From Pantoea sp. 18069 (lineage in GTDB: Bacteria > Pseudomonadota > Gammaproteobacteria > Burkholderiales > Burkholderiaceae_C), in assembly GCF_902706035.1 (NCBI RefSeq), contig NZ_CACSJA010000005.1, positions 1 to 64,000 on the forward strand: a stretch of DNA of 64,000 bases, read 5' to 3'. The translations under genes were made by a program, and so were the position numbers. The notes below the pieces were generated by a model that was not told the DNA's origin, did not search any database, and saw only the letters and a list, made by a program, of their open reading frames with translations. Positions 29,367 to 38,767 of the stretch are shown in pieces (position 1 is the first letter of the stretch; each line of letters begins with the position of its first letter).

Positions 29367-31082
29367 TTACGAGAGTGTATCAGCCCGCAGTGGTGTCTGC
29401 GGGGTTCGGAGATTGTGCAGCGCAGTCAACGCGAGCAGTGCTTCGGCGTCGGTGCGGTACAGCGCCAGATCGGTGCCGGCCTCCAGCGCACCGGCGCGCC
29501 GCAGGCTGTTTTCCACCGGCAGCTTGAGTCCACTGACGTGCAGTGTGCCACCACGCAGGCGCAGCAGTCCACGGATTCGCCGGAAAGTCTCTATCCCCGT
29601 GATGTCGATGCGGTTGATGGGCTGGGCCAGCAGGCACAGATGGCGCAGTTCCGGGTGGGCGCCCAGGTGATCGACGGTGCGCTGCTCCAGCGCGCGGGCC
29701 GACGCGAAATCGAGCTCGGCATCCATGCGCAGCACGAACACGCCCGGGGCCAGCGCGGGCAGCTGCCACAGGTGGCGGTCGCGCAGGCTGCCGTCGGCGT
29801 GCAGGCCCACTTCGATGATGCGCGGATGCAGGCGCTGGTAGAGGAAGTGGCACAGGCCCATCACGATGCCGGCGAGCACGCCCCAGTACAGGCGCGGCGC
29901 GGTGGCCAGCGTGAGCGCGCAGGTGGCCAGGCCTATGCTCGCTTCGGTGCGCGAAATGCGCCACAGGCGGAACATGGTCCGGGGCTTGATCAGGTTGAGC
30001 ACGGCCGTGACGACGATCGCGGCCAGCGCCGACTGCGGCACATGGTAGAGCACCGGCGTGAGCCACAGCAGCACGATGAACACGAAGCCGATCGCAAACA
30101 CCGTGGCCCAGCCGGTGCGCGCGCCGGCCATCAGGTTCACGGCCGAACGCGAGAAGGAGGCGCTGGTCGCGAAGCTGCCACACAGCCCGGCGCTGATCTT
30201 GGCCATGCCCTGGGCCAGCAGGTCCTGGTTTTCATTCCAGCGCGTGCCCGCGTTCTGGTGCTCGGCCTGGGCGCTCGAAGCCGTCTCGAGAAAGCTCACC
30301 AGGGAAATCACCAGCACCGGCATGATCAGCGCCGCGAACTCGCTGCTGTCGAGCCACTGCGGCCAATGCAGCGAGGGCAGGCCCGCGGGCAGCGTGCCGA
30401 CCACGGCGCCGCCGCTGTCGGCAAAACCCAGGGCCCAGCTCAGCACGCCCGCGAGGCCGGCGACGACCATGGCCGCAGGAAAGCCCGCGCGCCAGCGCTT
30501 GAGCACCAGCAGCAGCACCACGCCGCCCAGGCCTATGGCCGCGGCGCGCAGATCGAAATGGTGCAGCGAGGGGCTGTAGAAAAATGCATTCCAGGTCGTG
30601 CGCAAACCGAGCAGCGCGGGCAGCTGGGACGCCAGGATCAGCAGCCCCGCGGCCTGGGTGAATCCATTGAGCACGGGCGAAGTCACGAGATTGAGCAGCC
30701 AGCCCGCGCGCAAGGCGCCGAGCGCGCATTGCAGCAGGCCGGACAGCAGCGCGATCCAGACCGCCAGGTTGACCCAGTGGGCACTGCCCGGCTCGGCCAT
30801 CCCTAGCAGCGAAGCCCCGATGAGCAGGCTGGTCAGCGCGGTCGGGCCCACGCCCAGGCGCGGCGACGCGCTCCACAGCACGGCGATCAGCGCGGGAATC
30901 AGCGAGGCATAGATTCCGGTCACCAGCGGCATGCCCGCGAGTGCCGCATAGGCGACGCCCTGGGGCAGCAGCATCAGACCGACGGTCAGGCCGGCCCAGA
31001 ATTCTCCGAGCAGCAACGCGGACGTGGGGCGGGGCCAGGCGAGAAACGGGAACCAGCGGGCAAGTTGAAGCATGACCCGCAT
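29367..31082 (-). CDS. SulP-family anion transporter with STAS domain
   Basis: 571-residue membrane transporter of the SLC26/SulP family (sulfate, bicarbonate or dicarboxylates). About 12-14 membrane segments fill residues 20-425; the family signature GLMLLPQGVAYAALAGMPLVTGIYASL opens it, and ISAGLCGSFATSASFSRSAVN is the second conserved block. A cytosolic STAS domain follows (about 450-545), with LAQPINRIDITGIETF. Start ATG 31082, or 31073 three codons in. It heads the leftward string with a GGDEF gene 7 bp downstream. Confidence 0.92.
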   Translation of the reverse strand: MRVMLQLARWFPFLAWPRPTSALLLGEFWAGLTVGLMLLPQGVAYAALAGMPLVTGIYASLIPALIAVLWSASPRLGVGPTALTSLLIGASLLGMAEPGSAHWVNLAVWIALLSGLLQCALGALRAGWLLNLVTSPVLNGFTQAAGLLILASQLPALLGLRTTWNAFFYSPSLHHFDLRAAAIGLGGVVLLLVLKRWRAGFPAAMVVAGLAGVLSWALGFADSGGAVVGTLPAGLPSLHWPQWLDSSEFAALIMPVLVISLVSFLETASSAQAEHQNAGTRWNENQDLLAQGMAKISAGLCGSFATSASFSRSAVNLMAGARTGWATVFAIGFVFIVLLWLTPVLYHVPQSALAAIVVTAVLNLIKPRTMFRLWRISRTEASIGLATCALTLATAPRLYWGVLAGIVMGLCHFLYQRLHPRIIEVGLHADGSLRDRHLWQLPALAPGVFVLRMDAELDFASARALEQRTVDHLGAHPELRHLCLLAQPINRIDITGIETFRRIRGLLRLRGGTLHVSGLKLPVENSLRRAGALEAGTDLALYRTDAEALLALTALHNLRTPQTPLRADTLS

Positions 31083-31229
31083 TGTGCGACAGCGCGATGG
31101 CTGGTGCGGGCTAGGGAGGCTGTCCTACGCCTGCGTCGGCTGCTTCCCACGGGGCGGCATGCGCTGCCCGGTTTACATTTTCCTCACGAACAACACGCAG
31201 GGCATGCCTTGCCACAAGGGGAAACCAAT

Positions 31230-31703
31230 ATGATCCAGCCACACCAACGCATTCTTTCGATTCTGGCAGTCAGCGCTCTGGCGCTGGGCTTGGCCGCCTG
31301 CGGCAAGAAAGATGACCAGACCGCGGGCCAGCAACTCGACTCCGCGGTGGCCCGCACCGAGCAAGCCGCGAGCGACGCGCAGCTGCGTGCCGAAGAAGCG
31401 GCGAAGTCGGCCGGCACCCGGATTGAAGAAGGCGCGGCCAGGATGGGCGAGGCGGCCAGCAACGCTGCAAGCAGTGCGCTGGACGTCGCCGGCGACGCCA
31501 CCACCACCGCCGAAATCAAGGCCGAACTGGTCAAGGACTCGGAACTGAGCGCGCTGCAGATCAATGTCGACACCCAGGGCGGCACCGTCACGCTCAACGG
31601 CACGGCGCCCAGCGACACCGCCAAGGCCCGCGCCGAGGACATCGCCAAGGCCGTCAAGGGCGTGGTCGCGGTCAACAACCTGCTGACCGTACAGCCCCAG
31701 TAA
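31230..31703 (+). CDS. BON-domain lipoprotein
   Basis: 157-residue probable lipoprotein: signal peptide with lipobox LAAC (C25), an Ala/Glu-rich helical stretch (about 35-85, ARTEQAASDAQLRAEEAAKSAG), and a C-terminal BON domain (about 90-155) with AEIKAELVKDSELSALQINVDTQGGTVTLNG and VVAVNNLLTV. BON domains bind phospholipid surfaces; OsmY-like relatives respond to osmotic or envelope stress. Start ATG 31230 has AAGGGG at good spacing. The helical repeat segment recalls LEA-like or Lpp-like coiled coils. It is divergent from sulP. Confidence 0.88.
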   Translation: MIQPHQRILSILAVSALALGLAACGKKDDQTAGQQLDSAVARTEQAASDAQLRAEEAAKSAGTRIEEGAARMGEAASNAASSALDVAGDATTTAEIKAELVKDSELSALQINVDTQGGTVTLNGTAPSDTAKARAEDIAKAVKGVVAVNNLLTVQPQ

Positions 31704-31832
31704 GTCACTGTACCGGGCGCGGCCAAGCCGTGCCCCGGCACGCGGGCATTCGGACCCTGTCCGTGGTTGCCACCGCCGAGCCGGTGGCTTTCTTGCGTTG
31801 GAAACCTGTTGGCGGGGCGCTACCATTGCCCC

Positions 31833-33062
31833 ATGAACCAAGCCGCATACGATCTGACGACCGAACTGGTCCACCATTCCTATCAGCCGCCGGCCGACTT
31901 CGTGTCGTTGCTGCCCGCAGTGCACAAGGCTTCGACGGTGGTGTTCCCCAACGTCGCCGCCATGCGCGAACGCCGCTGGCTCGACAAGAGCAGCTATACC
32001 TATGGCCTGCACGGCACGCCCACGACCTACCAGCTCGAAGAGCGGCTGTGCACGCTCGAAGGCGGCAAGCAATGCCTGCTCGTGCCCAGCGGTCTCGCGG
32101 CGATTGCCTGTGTCTCGCTGTCGCTGCTCAAGGCCGGCGATGAAGTGCTGATTCCCGACAACGCCTACGGCCCGAACAAGTCGCTGGCCGAGGCCGAGCT
32201 GGTGCAATGGGGCATCACCCACGCGTATTACGACCCCATGAATCTGACCGATCTGGCGGCGCGCATCACCGAGCGCACGCGCCTGGTCTGGCTCGAAGCG
32301 CCGGGCTCGGTGAGCATGGAGTTTCCCGACCTGGCCGCGATGGTCGCGCTGTGCCGCGAGCGCGGCGTGATCTCGGCACTGGACAACACCTGGGGCGCGG
32401 GCCTGGCTTTCAGGCCTTTCGATCTCGACGGCGACGGCAGCCAGCGGCTGGGCGTCGATGTGTCCGTGCATGCGCTGACCAAGTACCCCAGCGGCGGCGG
32501 CGACGTGCTGATGGGCAGCGTGATGACCGTCAACCAGGCCCTGCACCTGCGCCTGAAGCTCACGCATATGCGGCTCGGTTTCGGCGTCTCGGGCAACGAC
32601 AGCGAAACCGTGCTGCGCGCGCTGCCCAGCATCGCGCTGCGCTACCGCGCCCACGATGAAAGCGCGCGCGAACTCGCGCGCTGGCTGCAGCAGCAACCAG
32701 CGGTGGCGCAGGTGCTGCATCCGGCGCTGCCCGATTCGCCGGGCCATGCGCATTGGCGCAAATTGTGCGGCGCGGCCCATGCCGGCCAGGGCGCGGCAGC
32801 AGGCCTGTTCAGCGTGGTCATCGACCCGCGCCACAGCCAGGCGCAGGTCGATGTGCTGTGCGACAGCCTGCGGCTGTTCAAGCTCGGCTACAGCTGGGGC
32901 GGCCCGACCAGCCTGGTCGTGCCCTACGAGATCGGGACCATGCGCGCGCGGCCCTTGCCGCAACTGCAGCCGGGCACCGTGGTGCGCTTCAACATCGGGC
33001 TCGAAGCGCTCGAGGATTTGCGCGCCGATCTGGCGCAGGCGCTGGCCAAGGCATTCGGCTGA
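31833..33062 (+). CDS. metC: Cys/Met-metabolism PLP-dependent enzyme (cystathionine beta-lyase-like)
   Basis: 409-residue fold-type I PLP enzyme that probably cleaves cystathionine to homocysteine in methionine synthesis. Substrate loop SSYTYGLHGTPTTYQLEERL, cofactor-binding LVPSGLAAIACV and DNTWGAG (Asp to the pyridine N) are present. The Schiff-base lysine is K217 in HALTKYPSGGGDVLMGS, where other family members have the ATKYxxGHSD form. FKLGYSWGGPTSL is the beta-lyase-specific C-terminal motif. Start ATG 31833; the frame extends 22 codons upstream without support. The choice between beta-lyase and gamma-family members is by motif only. Confidence 0.85.
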   Translation: MNQAAYDLTTELVHHSYQPPADFVSLLPAVHKASTVVFPNVAAMRERRWLDKSSYTYGLHGTPTTYQLEERLCTLEGGKQCLLVPSGLAAIACVSLSLLKAGDEVLIPDNAYGPNKSLAEAELVQWGITHAYYDPMNLTDLAARITERTRLVWLEAPGSVSMEFPDLAAMVALCRERGVISALDNTWGAGLAFRPFDLDGDGSQRLGVDVSVHALTKYPSGGGDVLMGSVMTVNQALHLRLKLTHMRLGFGVSGNDSETVLRALPSIALRYRAHDESARELARWLQQQPAVAQVLHPALPDSPGHAHWRKLCGAAHAGQGAAAGLFSVVIDPRHSQAQVDVLCDSLRLFKLGYSWGGPTSLVVPYEIGTMRARPLPQLQPGTVVRFNIGLEALEDLRADLAQALAKAFG

Positions 33063-33180
33063 TGCGTCCCTGTCATCTTGGTGATTGTCTGGATGGCAGG
33101 CGCGCGCCGGCGCGCTAAGGTGGTGCCGGTGCGCGCCGCGGTCCGCCGGGCCGGGCGTGCCTGCCGAAGGACGCATTGCC

Positions 33181-33981
33181 GTGGACATTTCGCCCGTACC
33201 GGTTCCCGCCGTGGCTTCAGGCCCCGAGCTTCGCCCGCTGCGCTGGGGTGATCCCTTTCGCTGGCTGGCGCTGGGCTGGCGGGATGTGCGCGCCGCGCCC
33301 GGCATTGCCTTGTTCTACGGCAGCTGCTTCTGGGCCATGGCGCTGCTCATGGGCTGGCTGTTTCGCTCGCGCCCCGAATATGTGATGTCGCTGGCCAGCG
33401 GCTGCCTGCTGCTCGGGCCGTTTCTGGCCATGGGCCTGTATGACGCCAGCCGCCGTCTGGAGGCGGGGCAAAGGCCTGCGCTGGGGGCTTCGGTCATGGC
33501 CTGGGACGCGCATATTCCCAGCATGGCGATGCTGGTGCTGGTGCTGGTCGTGCTCGAACTGCTCTGGGGCCGCGCGTCGATGGTGGTGTTCGCGGTGTTC
33601 TTCAATACCGGCATGCCCACGAGCGCCGGCGTGGTGCAGGCGGTGTTCAGTCTCGGGAACTGGGAGTTCCTGGCCGCGTACCTGCTGGTGGGAGGGGCAT
33701 TTGCGACCATAGCGTTTGCGGGCATGGTCGTGGCGTTGCCGATGATCCTGGACCGCGACACCGACGCGCTGACGGCCTGCATCACCAGCGTGCGCGTGGT
33801 CGCCGCCCACACCGGCGTGCTGCTGCTCTGGGGCGTGCTGATCACGCTGCTGGTGGGCCTGAGTCTTTGGTGGACCTGGGGAGCGGGCCTGATGCTGATA
33901 GGGCCTTTGCTGGGCTGCGCGAGCTGGCACGCCTATCGGCACGCCGTGGCGCCCGTGCCGTCAACGCCACCCCAAGCCTGA
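33181..33981 (+). CDS. DUF2189-like integral membrane protein
   Basis: 266-residue protein with six predicted membrane helices (about residues 35-58, 65-90, 110-130, 155-180, 200-220 and 228-250). The sequence FRWLALGWRDVRAAPGIALFYG near the N-terminus and LLGPFLAMGLYDASRRLEAG in the second helix region are hallmarks of DUF2189, often encoded near respiratory genes. Function is unknown. GTG 33181 (VDISPVPVP) is preferred as start because GAAGGA lies upstream; the frame stays open to 33085. Confidence 0.82.
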   Translation: MDISPVPVPAVASGPELRPLRWGDPFRWLALGWRDVRAAPGIALFYGSCFWAMALLMGWLFRSRPEYVMSLASGCLLLGPFLAMGLYDASRRLEAGQRPALGASVMAWDAHIPSMAMLVLVLVVLELLWGRASMVVFAVFFNTGMPTSAGVVQAVFSLGNWEFLAAYLLVGGAFATIAFAGMVVALPMILDRDTDALTACITSVRVVAAHTGVLLLWGVLITLLVGLSLWWTWGAGLMLIGPLLGCASWHAYRHAVAPVPSTPPQA

Positions 33982-34037
33982 ACCGCAGCCCGATGGCTGG
34001 TACAGTAGGCGCAGCTTCAAATCAACGAAAGAGAACA

Positions 34038-34229
34038 TTGGCAACACCCAACTACGGATACGAAAAACGGCAACGCGAGCTCGCCAAAAAGCAAAAGAAG
34101 CAGGAAAAAGAGCGCTCCAAGGAACAACGCAAGAGCGATGTGCCCGAGCATTCGGGCGCGACCTATGTCGCTCCCGGCAATGATCCTGCGCCGGCCGCGG
34201 ATGTGCCGCCGCCCAGCGCTGGCAACTGA
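34038..34229 (+). CDS. Small highly charged protein, conserved hypothetical
   Basis: 63-residue protein starting at TTG 34038 (ATPNYGYEKRQRELAK), preceded by GAAAGAG at good spacing; no ATG is available. Residues 8-32 are almost entirely Lys, Arg, Glu and Gln in a predicted helix, and the C-terminus is Pro/Ala-rich. ATPNYGYEKRQRELAKK openings occur in small unnamed proteins of betaproteobacteria. Role unknown; nucleic-acid binding is only a guess from charge. It converges on tesA, 13 bp away. Confidence 0.65.
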   Translation: MATPNYGYEKRQRELAKKQKKQEKERSKEQRKSDVPEHSGATYVAPGNDPAPAADVPPPSAGN

Positions 34230-34242
34230 TCCGCGCGGCCGC

Positions 34243-34935
34243 TCAGCGCAGCAAGGGCTGCAGGTGCGGCCAGACGTTCTCCAGCATGCGCGGATGCGCG
34301 GCGGCTGTGGGATGGATGCGGTCGGCCTGGAACCAGTTGACCGCGTCGGGCGCATCGGCAATGCCCGCGAGCAGGAACGGCAGCAAGGCCGCCTTGTTCT
34401 GCCTGGCGACGTCTGGGAACACGGCCGCGAAATCGCGGCCATAGGCGCTGCCATAGTTGGGCGGCACCTGCATGCCCAGTAGCAGCACCTTGGCGCCGCC
34501 TGCCTGGCTGGCGCGCGTCATGGCCTGCAGGTTGTCGCGCGTGCCGGACAAGGGCAGGCCGCGCAGTGCATCGTTGGCGCCGAGCTCGATCACCACCACC
34601 GTCGGCCGGTGTTGCTGCAGCAGACTGCCAAGCCGGGCGCGGCCACCCGCGCTGGTGTCGCCGCTGACGCTGGCATTCACCACGCGCACCTGCGGCATGC
34701 TTTTCGCCAGTCTTTGCTGCAGCAGCGCCACCCACCCCTGGCCCCGGGCCAGGCCGTATTCGGCGCTCAACGAGTCACCGACCACCAGGACCACAGGTTG
34801 TGGGGCGGGCGTGGCGGGCGCCGCGATGCCCGTGGCGCAGGCCGCCACAGCCAGCGCCGTCAACAGCCAGCGCCGCGAGGCGCTGGTGGATGGTTTCAAT
34901 TTCATGGTATCCATTTCAGTTTGATATGCCCGCAT
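34243..34935 (-). CDS. tesA: Arylesterase/thioesterase TesA, GDSL/SGNH hydrolase
   Basis: Periplasmic SGNH hydrolase (acyl-CoA thioesterase I, lysophospholipase L1). Up to 230 residues: signal peptide (hydrophobic core RRWLLTALAVAACATGIA), block I GDSLSAEYG (catalytic Ser), block II Gly in ASVSGDTSAGG, block III GANDALRG, and block V DRIHPTAAAHPRM with Asp and His. Start is uncertain: ATG 34935 has an upstream GAGGGGG, but 34914 or 34905 would give a more usual signal peptide and avoid overlapping the divergent ybbA start. The tesA/ybbA divergent arrangement is the same as in E. coli. Confidence 0.93.
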   Translation of the reverse strand: MRAYQTEMDTMKLKPSTSASRRWLLTALAVAACATGIAAPATPAPQPVVLVVGDSLSAEYGLARGQGWVALLQQRLAKSMPQVRVVNASVSGDTSAGGRARLGSLLQQHRPTVVVIELGANDALRGLPLSGTRDNLQAMTRASQAGGAKVLLLGMQVPPNYGSAYGRDFAAVFPDVARQNKAALLPFLLAGIADAPDAVNWFQADRIHPTAAAHPRMLENVWPHLQPLLR

Positions 34936-35609
34936 CTCTTGTACCCCCTCTGCTCGAAATCGAACACCTTTCCAAGTCGGTCACGGATTCCACGGGGTCA
35001 CTCGACATTCTGCGGGATATTCATGCGCGCTTCGAGCGTGCGGAAACCGTGGCCATTGTCGGCGCGTCGGGCTCGGGCAAAAGCACGCTGCTGTCGATTC
35101 TGGCAGGGCTCGATACCCCGACGTCAGGCACGGTCCGCCTCGAAGGCCAGGACCTGTTCGCCCTGAACGAAGACGACCGTGCGGCGCTGCGCGCGCAAAA
35201 GCTCGGTTTCGTGTTCCAGAGCTTCCAGCTGCTGGGCAATCTGACGGCGCTGGAAAACGTGATGCTGCCGCTCGAGCTGGCGGGACACGGCGATGCGCGC
35301 CAGCGCGCGCGGGAAATGCTCGAGCGCGTGGGCCTGGGCCAGCGCCAGGGGCATTACCCGCGGCTGCTGTCGGGCGGAGAGCAGCAGCGCGTGGCGCTGG
35401 CGCGGGCCTTCGTCGTGCAGCCGGCCGTGCTGCTCGCCGACGAACCCACGGGCAGCCTGGACTTCGCGACCGGCGAAACCATCATGCAGCTGATGTTCGA
35501 TCTGAACCGGGAGCGCGGCACCACGCTGGTGCTGGTCACGCATGACCGCGCGATTGCCGCGCGCTGCGACCGCTGCCTGACCGTGGAGGCCGGCCGTCTG
35601 CTGGCCTAG
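34926..35609 (+). CDS. ybbA: ABC transporter ATP-binding protein, YbbA/LolD family
   Basis: 227-residue ATPase: Walker A GASGSGKST, Q-loop FVFQSFQLLGN, signature LSGGEQQRVALARA, Walker B VLLADEPTGSLD and H-loop LVTHD. The closest family is YbbA/LolD-MacB type, and the divergent tesA supports YbbA. In E. coli the partner permease ybbP follows directly. Here no permease follows: 281 bp of intergenic DNA and then a GGDEF/EAL gene. The ATPase must use a permease encoded elsewhere, or the partner has been lost. Confidence 0.9.
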   Translation: MPASLVPPLLEIEHLSKSVTDSTGSLDILRDIHARFERAETVAIVGASGSGKSTLLSILAGLDTPTSGTVRLEGQDLFALNEDDRAALRAQKLGFVFQSFQLLGNLTALENVMLPLELAGHGDARQRAREMLERVGLGQRQGHYPRLLSGGEQQRVALARAFVVQPAVLLADEPTGSLDFATGETIMQLMFDLNRERGTTLVLVTHDRAIAARCDRCLTVEAGRLLA

Positions 35610-35890
35610 CCCGTTCTGCGCCTGCCGACCGGCGGGCGACCATGTAACAGCAGCGGGCAAGCCCGGCGTCTGACTTGGAGCATGCCAAAAAACAGCTATG
35701 CTCGACGAGCTATCGGATTCATAGCTTCCCCGGAGCGGATTCCTGGATGGCTCAAGGCTTCAACATGATGTCAGCGCTTCTTCATCCGTTCGCCCTGAGC
35801 CTGTCTGAGGGCCTCTCTGGAGATTTGAAATTTACCCTAATCGTTTGACGTTGTGAGCCCTCGGGATTCCCACGGCGCGCTTATGTCCTC
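35610..35890. other. Intergenic region with a REP-like half-palindrome
   Basis: 281 bp without a gene. GTTCGCCCTGAGCCTGTCTG (from about 35788) followed by AGGGCC is a copy of the widespread CGTTCGCCCTGAGCCTGTCGAAGG intergenic repeat, also present at 43571-43637. CATAGCT and ATAGCTT motifs near 35700-35725 form a weak inverted pair. No permease fragment could be recognised. Confidence 0.5.
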
Positions 35891-38383
35891 ATGACCCTTC
35901 ACGTTCCAGGCCTGTCGAAAAAGCATCGCATTTTTGTGCCGGGCTTGGCGGTGTTCGTCTTGGGAGCGTCGCTCAGCGGCTGGCTCGGCGTTGCCTTGAT
36001 GCGCGCGCCGCACGAGGCCGCAGCCGTCAGCGCGGCCACGCCGGGGGCGGGGCTGGCGCCCAGGAATGAAGACCTGCGTACCGCGCCCGTGCTGGCGCCC
36101 GGCGCGTCGACGGACGCCGTGGTGCTGCGGGCCGCGGCAACGCCGGTGCGGCACCTGTTGCCCTGGCTGGTGATACTGGGCGGTGCGCTGGTGTCGCTGC
36201 TGCTCGCGGTCGCGACCGTCTGGCATATGCGCCGCCGGCGCTATGCCTGGGCGCAGGAGCGTGCGCTGGCCACCGCGCGCCACAGCGACCAGCGTATCCA
36301 GGCGCTGTTCAACCAGGCCGCCGTGGGCGTGGTCCAGATCGACGCGGAGACCGGCGCGTTCGAGCAGGTCAACGAACGCTACGCGAGCATCCTGGGCCTG
36401 CCCATCGAGGCCTTGCAGGAGCGCAAGTTCAGCGAGTTCATCCATCCCAGCGACCGCGCCCAGCATTTTTCGCTGATGCAGCGGCTGGGCCGCGGAGAAA
36501 TACAGGAATACCAGTTCGAGCTGCGGCTGATCCGCAGCAACGCAGCCATCATCTGGGTCGAGGAAACCGCTTCCTCGATAGGCCGGGGCATGCGCGGCCA
36601 GTTGCTGAACCTCGGGGTGGTGCAGGATGTGACCGAGCGCCGCCGCCTCGAGCAGCACCACCGCGAAAATGAAGAGCGCCTGCGCGCGGTCCTGCAGCGC
36701 CTGCCCGTGGGCCTGGCCATCGTCAACGAAGCCGATGAAATCGTCTACCGCAACGACCGTTTCGTGTTCACCTGCGGCTACACCGAGCAGGACGCGGTGA
36801 CCGTCGACGACTGGTGGGCCCTGGCCTATCCCGATGCCGACCTGCGCGCCAAGGCCTGCGAGCAATTGCGCGTGGCCAAGATGCGGGCCCGCGCGCTTGA
36901 CGGCAGCATTGTGCACTCCGAATACCACATCGTCTGCCGCGACGGCACGACGCGCACGGTGGAAATCGGCGGGGTCGCGATGGACGGGCAGTACCTGATC
37001 ACGCTCGAAGACCTGAGCCAGCGCAAGGCCGCCGAGGAGGAGATCCGCTACCTCGCGTTCTATGACCTGCTGACCCAGCTGCCCAACCGCCGGCTGCTGC
37101 TCGACCGGCTGCAGCAGGCGCTGGGCGCGGGCGCGCGCCGCCAGCGCTCGGGAGCGCTGCTGATGCTCGACGTCGACAATTTCAAGACCTTGAACGAAAC
37201 CCGTGGCCACGACCAGGGCGATGCGCTGCTGCGCCAGGTCGCGACCCGGCTGCGCGAGACCGTCGACGTGACGCATACCGTCGGGCGCCAGGGCGGCGAC
37301 GAATTCGTCGTGGTGCTCGAAGACCTGGGCGAGGACCCGGTGCAGGCGGCGGCCGTGGCGCAGGAAGTCGGCCAGGCCATCCTGCAGGCCTTGCGCCAGC
37401 CCTATGTGCTCGACGACGGCGAGGAGTGCCACGCGACCGTGAGCATGGGGGCGACGATTTTCCAGGGCCTGAACGACACCGTCGACGAACTGCTGCGCCG
37501 CGCCGACCTGGCCATGTACCAGGCCAAGAAGGCCGGTCGCGACACCCTGCAGTTCTTTGACCCGCGCATGCAGCAGGTGGTGCGCGAGCGCGCCACGCTC
37601 GAGCAGGACCTGCGCACCGGCCTGGCCCAGCAGCAGTTCGAGCTGTTCTACCAGCCGCAGGTCGAAGACGGGCGCGTCATCGGCGCCGAAGGGCTGCTGC
37701 GCTGGCGCCATCCGGGGCAGGGCTTCGTCTCGCCCGCGAACTTCATTCCGCTCGCGGAAGAAAGCGGACTGATCGTGCCGCTGGGCGAGTGGGTGCTCAA
37801 CACCGCCTGCGCGCAGCTGGCCCGCTGGTCGCACGACCCGGCAATGGCCTCGCTGGTGGTGGCGGTCAATGTCAGCCCGCGCCAGTTCCACCAGGCGCAG
37901 TTCGTCGACCAGGTGCTCGCCGCGCTGGCGATCAACGGCGCGCCGCCGTCGCGCCTCAAGCTCGAACTTACCGAGGGGCTGCTGCTGACCGACATCGATG
38001 ACACCATCGACAAGATGGTGCAGCTCAAGCAGCATGGCGTGGGCTTCTCGCTCGATGACTTCGGCACCGGCTACTCTTCGCTGGCCTATCTCAAGCGCCT
38101 GCCGCTGGACCAGCTCAAGATCGACCAGAGCTTCGTGCGCGACGTGCTCACCGACCCGAACGACGCGGCCATCGCCAAGACCATCGTCGCGCTGGGCACG
38201 AGCCTGGGCCTGCGCGTCATTGCCGAGGGCGTGGAAACCGAAGCCCAGCGCCTGTTCCTGCTCGACCACGGCTGCCACGCCTGGCAGGGCTACCTGCTGA
38301 GCCCGCCCGTACCGGTGGGTGCGTTCGAGACGCTGGTGCATGCCCAGCAGGCGCTCAGCGCCGCCCTGGGTCCAGATGCCTGA
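35891..38383 (+). CDS. PAS-PAS-GGDEF-EAL cyclic-di-GMP signalling protein
   Basis: 830-residue membrane protein with two membrane helices (about 13-35 and 97-115) flanking a short periplasmic loop. Two PAS domains follow (about 140-250 and 265-375), then GGDEF (about 390-550) with intact GRQGGDEF and EAL (about 570-820). The EAL signature is EGL (GAEGLLRW) in place of EAL, but the other metal/catalytic residues remain: [28 protein letters not shown] and AEGVET. Both activities are possible. The protein could report an envelope or redox signal through PAS. Its stop overlaps ynfA by 8 bp. Confidence 0.92.
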   Translation: MTLHVPGLSKKHRIFVPGLAVFVLGASLSGWLGVALMRAPHEAAAVSAATPGAGLAPRNEDLRTAPVLAPGASTDAVVLRAAATPVRHLLPWLVILGGALVSLLLAVATVWHMRRRRYAWAQERALATARHSDQRIQALFNQAAVGVVQIDAETGAFEQVNERYASILGLPIEALQERKFSEFIHPSDRAQHFSLMQRLGRGEIQEYQFELRLIRSNAAIIWVEETASSIGRGMRGQLLNLGVVQDVTERRRLEQHHRENEERLRAVLQRLPVGLAIVNEADEIVYRNDRFVFTCGYTEQDAVTVDDWWALAYPDADLRAKACEQLRVAKMRARALDGSIVHSEYHIVCRDGTTRTVEIGGVAMDGQYLITLEDLSQRKAAEEEIRYLAFYDLLTQLPNRRLLLDRLQQALGAGARRQRSGALLMLDVDNFKTLNETRGHDQGDALLRQVATRLRETVDVTHTVGRQGGDEFVVVLEDLGEDPVQAAAVAQEVGQAILQALRQPYVLDDGEECHATVSMGATIFQGLNDTVDELLRRADLAMYQAKKAGRDTLQFFDPRMQQVVRERATLEQDLRTGLAQQQFELFYQPQVEDGRVIGAEGLLRWRHPGQGFVSPANFIPLAEESGLIVPLGEWVLNTACAQLARWSHDPAMASLVVAVNVSPRQFHQAQFVDQVLAALAINGAPPSRLKLELTEGLLLTDIDDTIDKMVQLKQHGVGFSLDDFGTGYSSLAYLKRLPLDQLKIDQSFVRDVLTDPNDAAIAKTIVALGTSLGLRVIAEGVETEAQRLFLLDHGCHAWQGYLLSPPVPVGAFETLVHAQQALSAALGPDA

Positions 38384-38708
38384 AATCAAGACTTTCCTAC
38401 TGTTTGCAGCGACTGCCGTTGCCGAGATCGTGGGCTGCTACCTGCCGTGGCTGTGGCTGCGCCAGGGCCACAGCGCCTGGCTGCTGCTGCCCGCGGCCGC
38501 GAGCCTGGCCGTTTTTGTCTGGCTGCTGTCGCTGCATCCCGACGCTTCGGGCCGGGTCTACGCGGCCTATGGCGGCGTCTATGTGGCGATGGCGCTGGCC
38601 TGGCTCTGGCTCGTGGACGGCGTCGAGCCCACGCGCTGGGACCTGGTTGGCGCGGGCGTTGCGCTGGCCGGCATGGCGATCATCGCCTTCGCGCCGCGCG
38701 CGGGCTGA
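38376..38708 (+). CDS. YnfA-family (UPF0060) membrane protein
   Basis: 110-residue membrane protein with four short helices, close to E. coli YnfA (108 residues). [24 protein letters not shown] at the N-terminus, [19 protein letters not shown] in the middle and [19 protein letters not shown] at the end are diagnostic. It is a small-multidrug-resistance-like fold with reported efflux activity in some species. It overlaps the upstream c-di-GMP gene by 8 bp and lies 59 bp before smc. Confidence 0.93.
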   Translation: MPEIKTFLLFAATAVAEIVGCYLPWLWLRQGHSAWLLLPAAASLAVFVWLLSLHPDASGRVYAAYGGVYVAMALAWLWLVDGVEPTRWDLVGAGVALAGMAIIAFAPRAG

Positions 38709-38767
38709 AGTCCCGGGCGCGCGCGGTATCATGCGGGCCTGTTCCACGAAGATGCAGCTACACGCCC

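Noticed and set aside
31833..33062. Unusual lysine context (TKYPSGGGD) as a sign of a lost active site
   Set aside because: The Schiff-base Lys, the pyridine Asp and the substrate loops are all present, so it reads as a normal subfamily variant.
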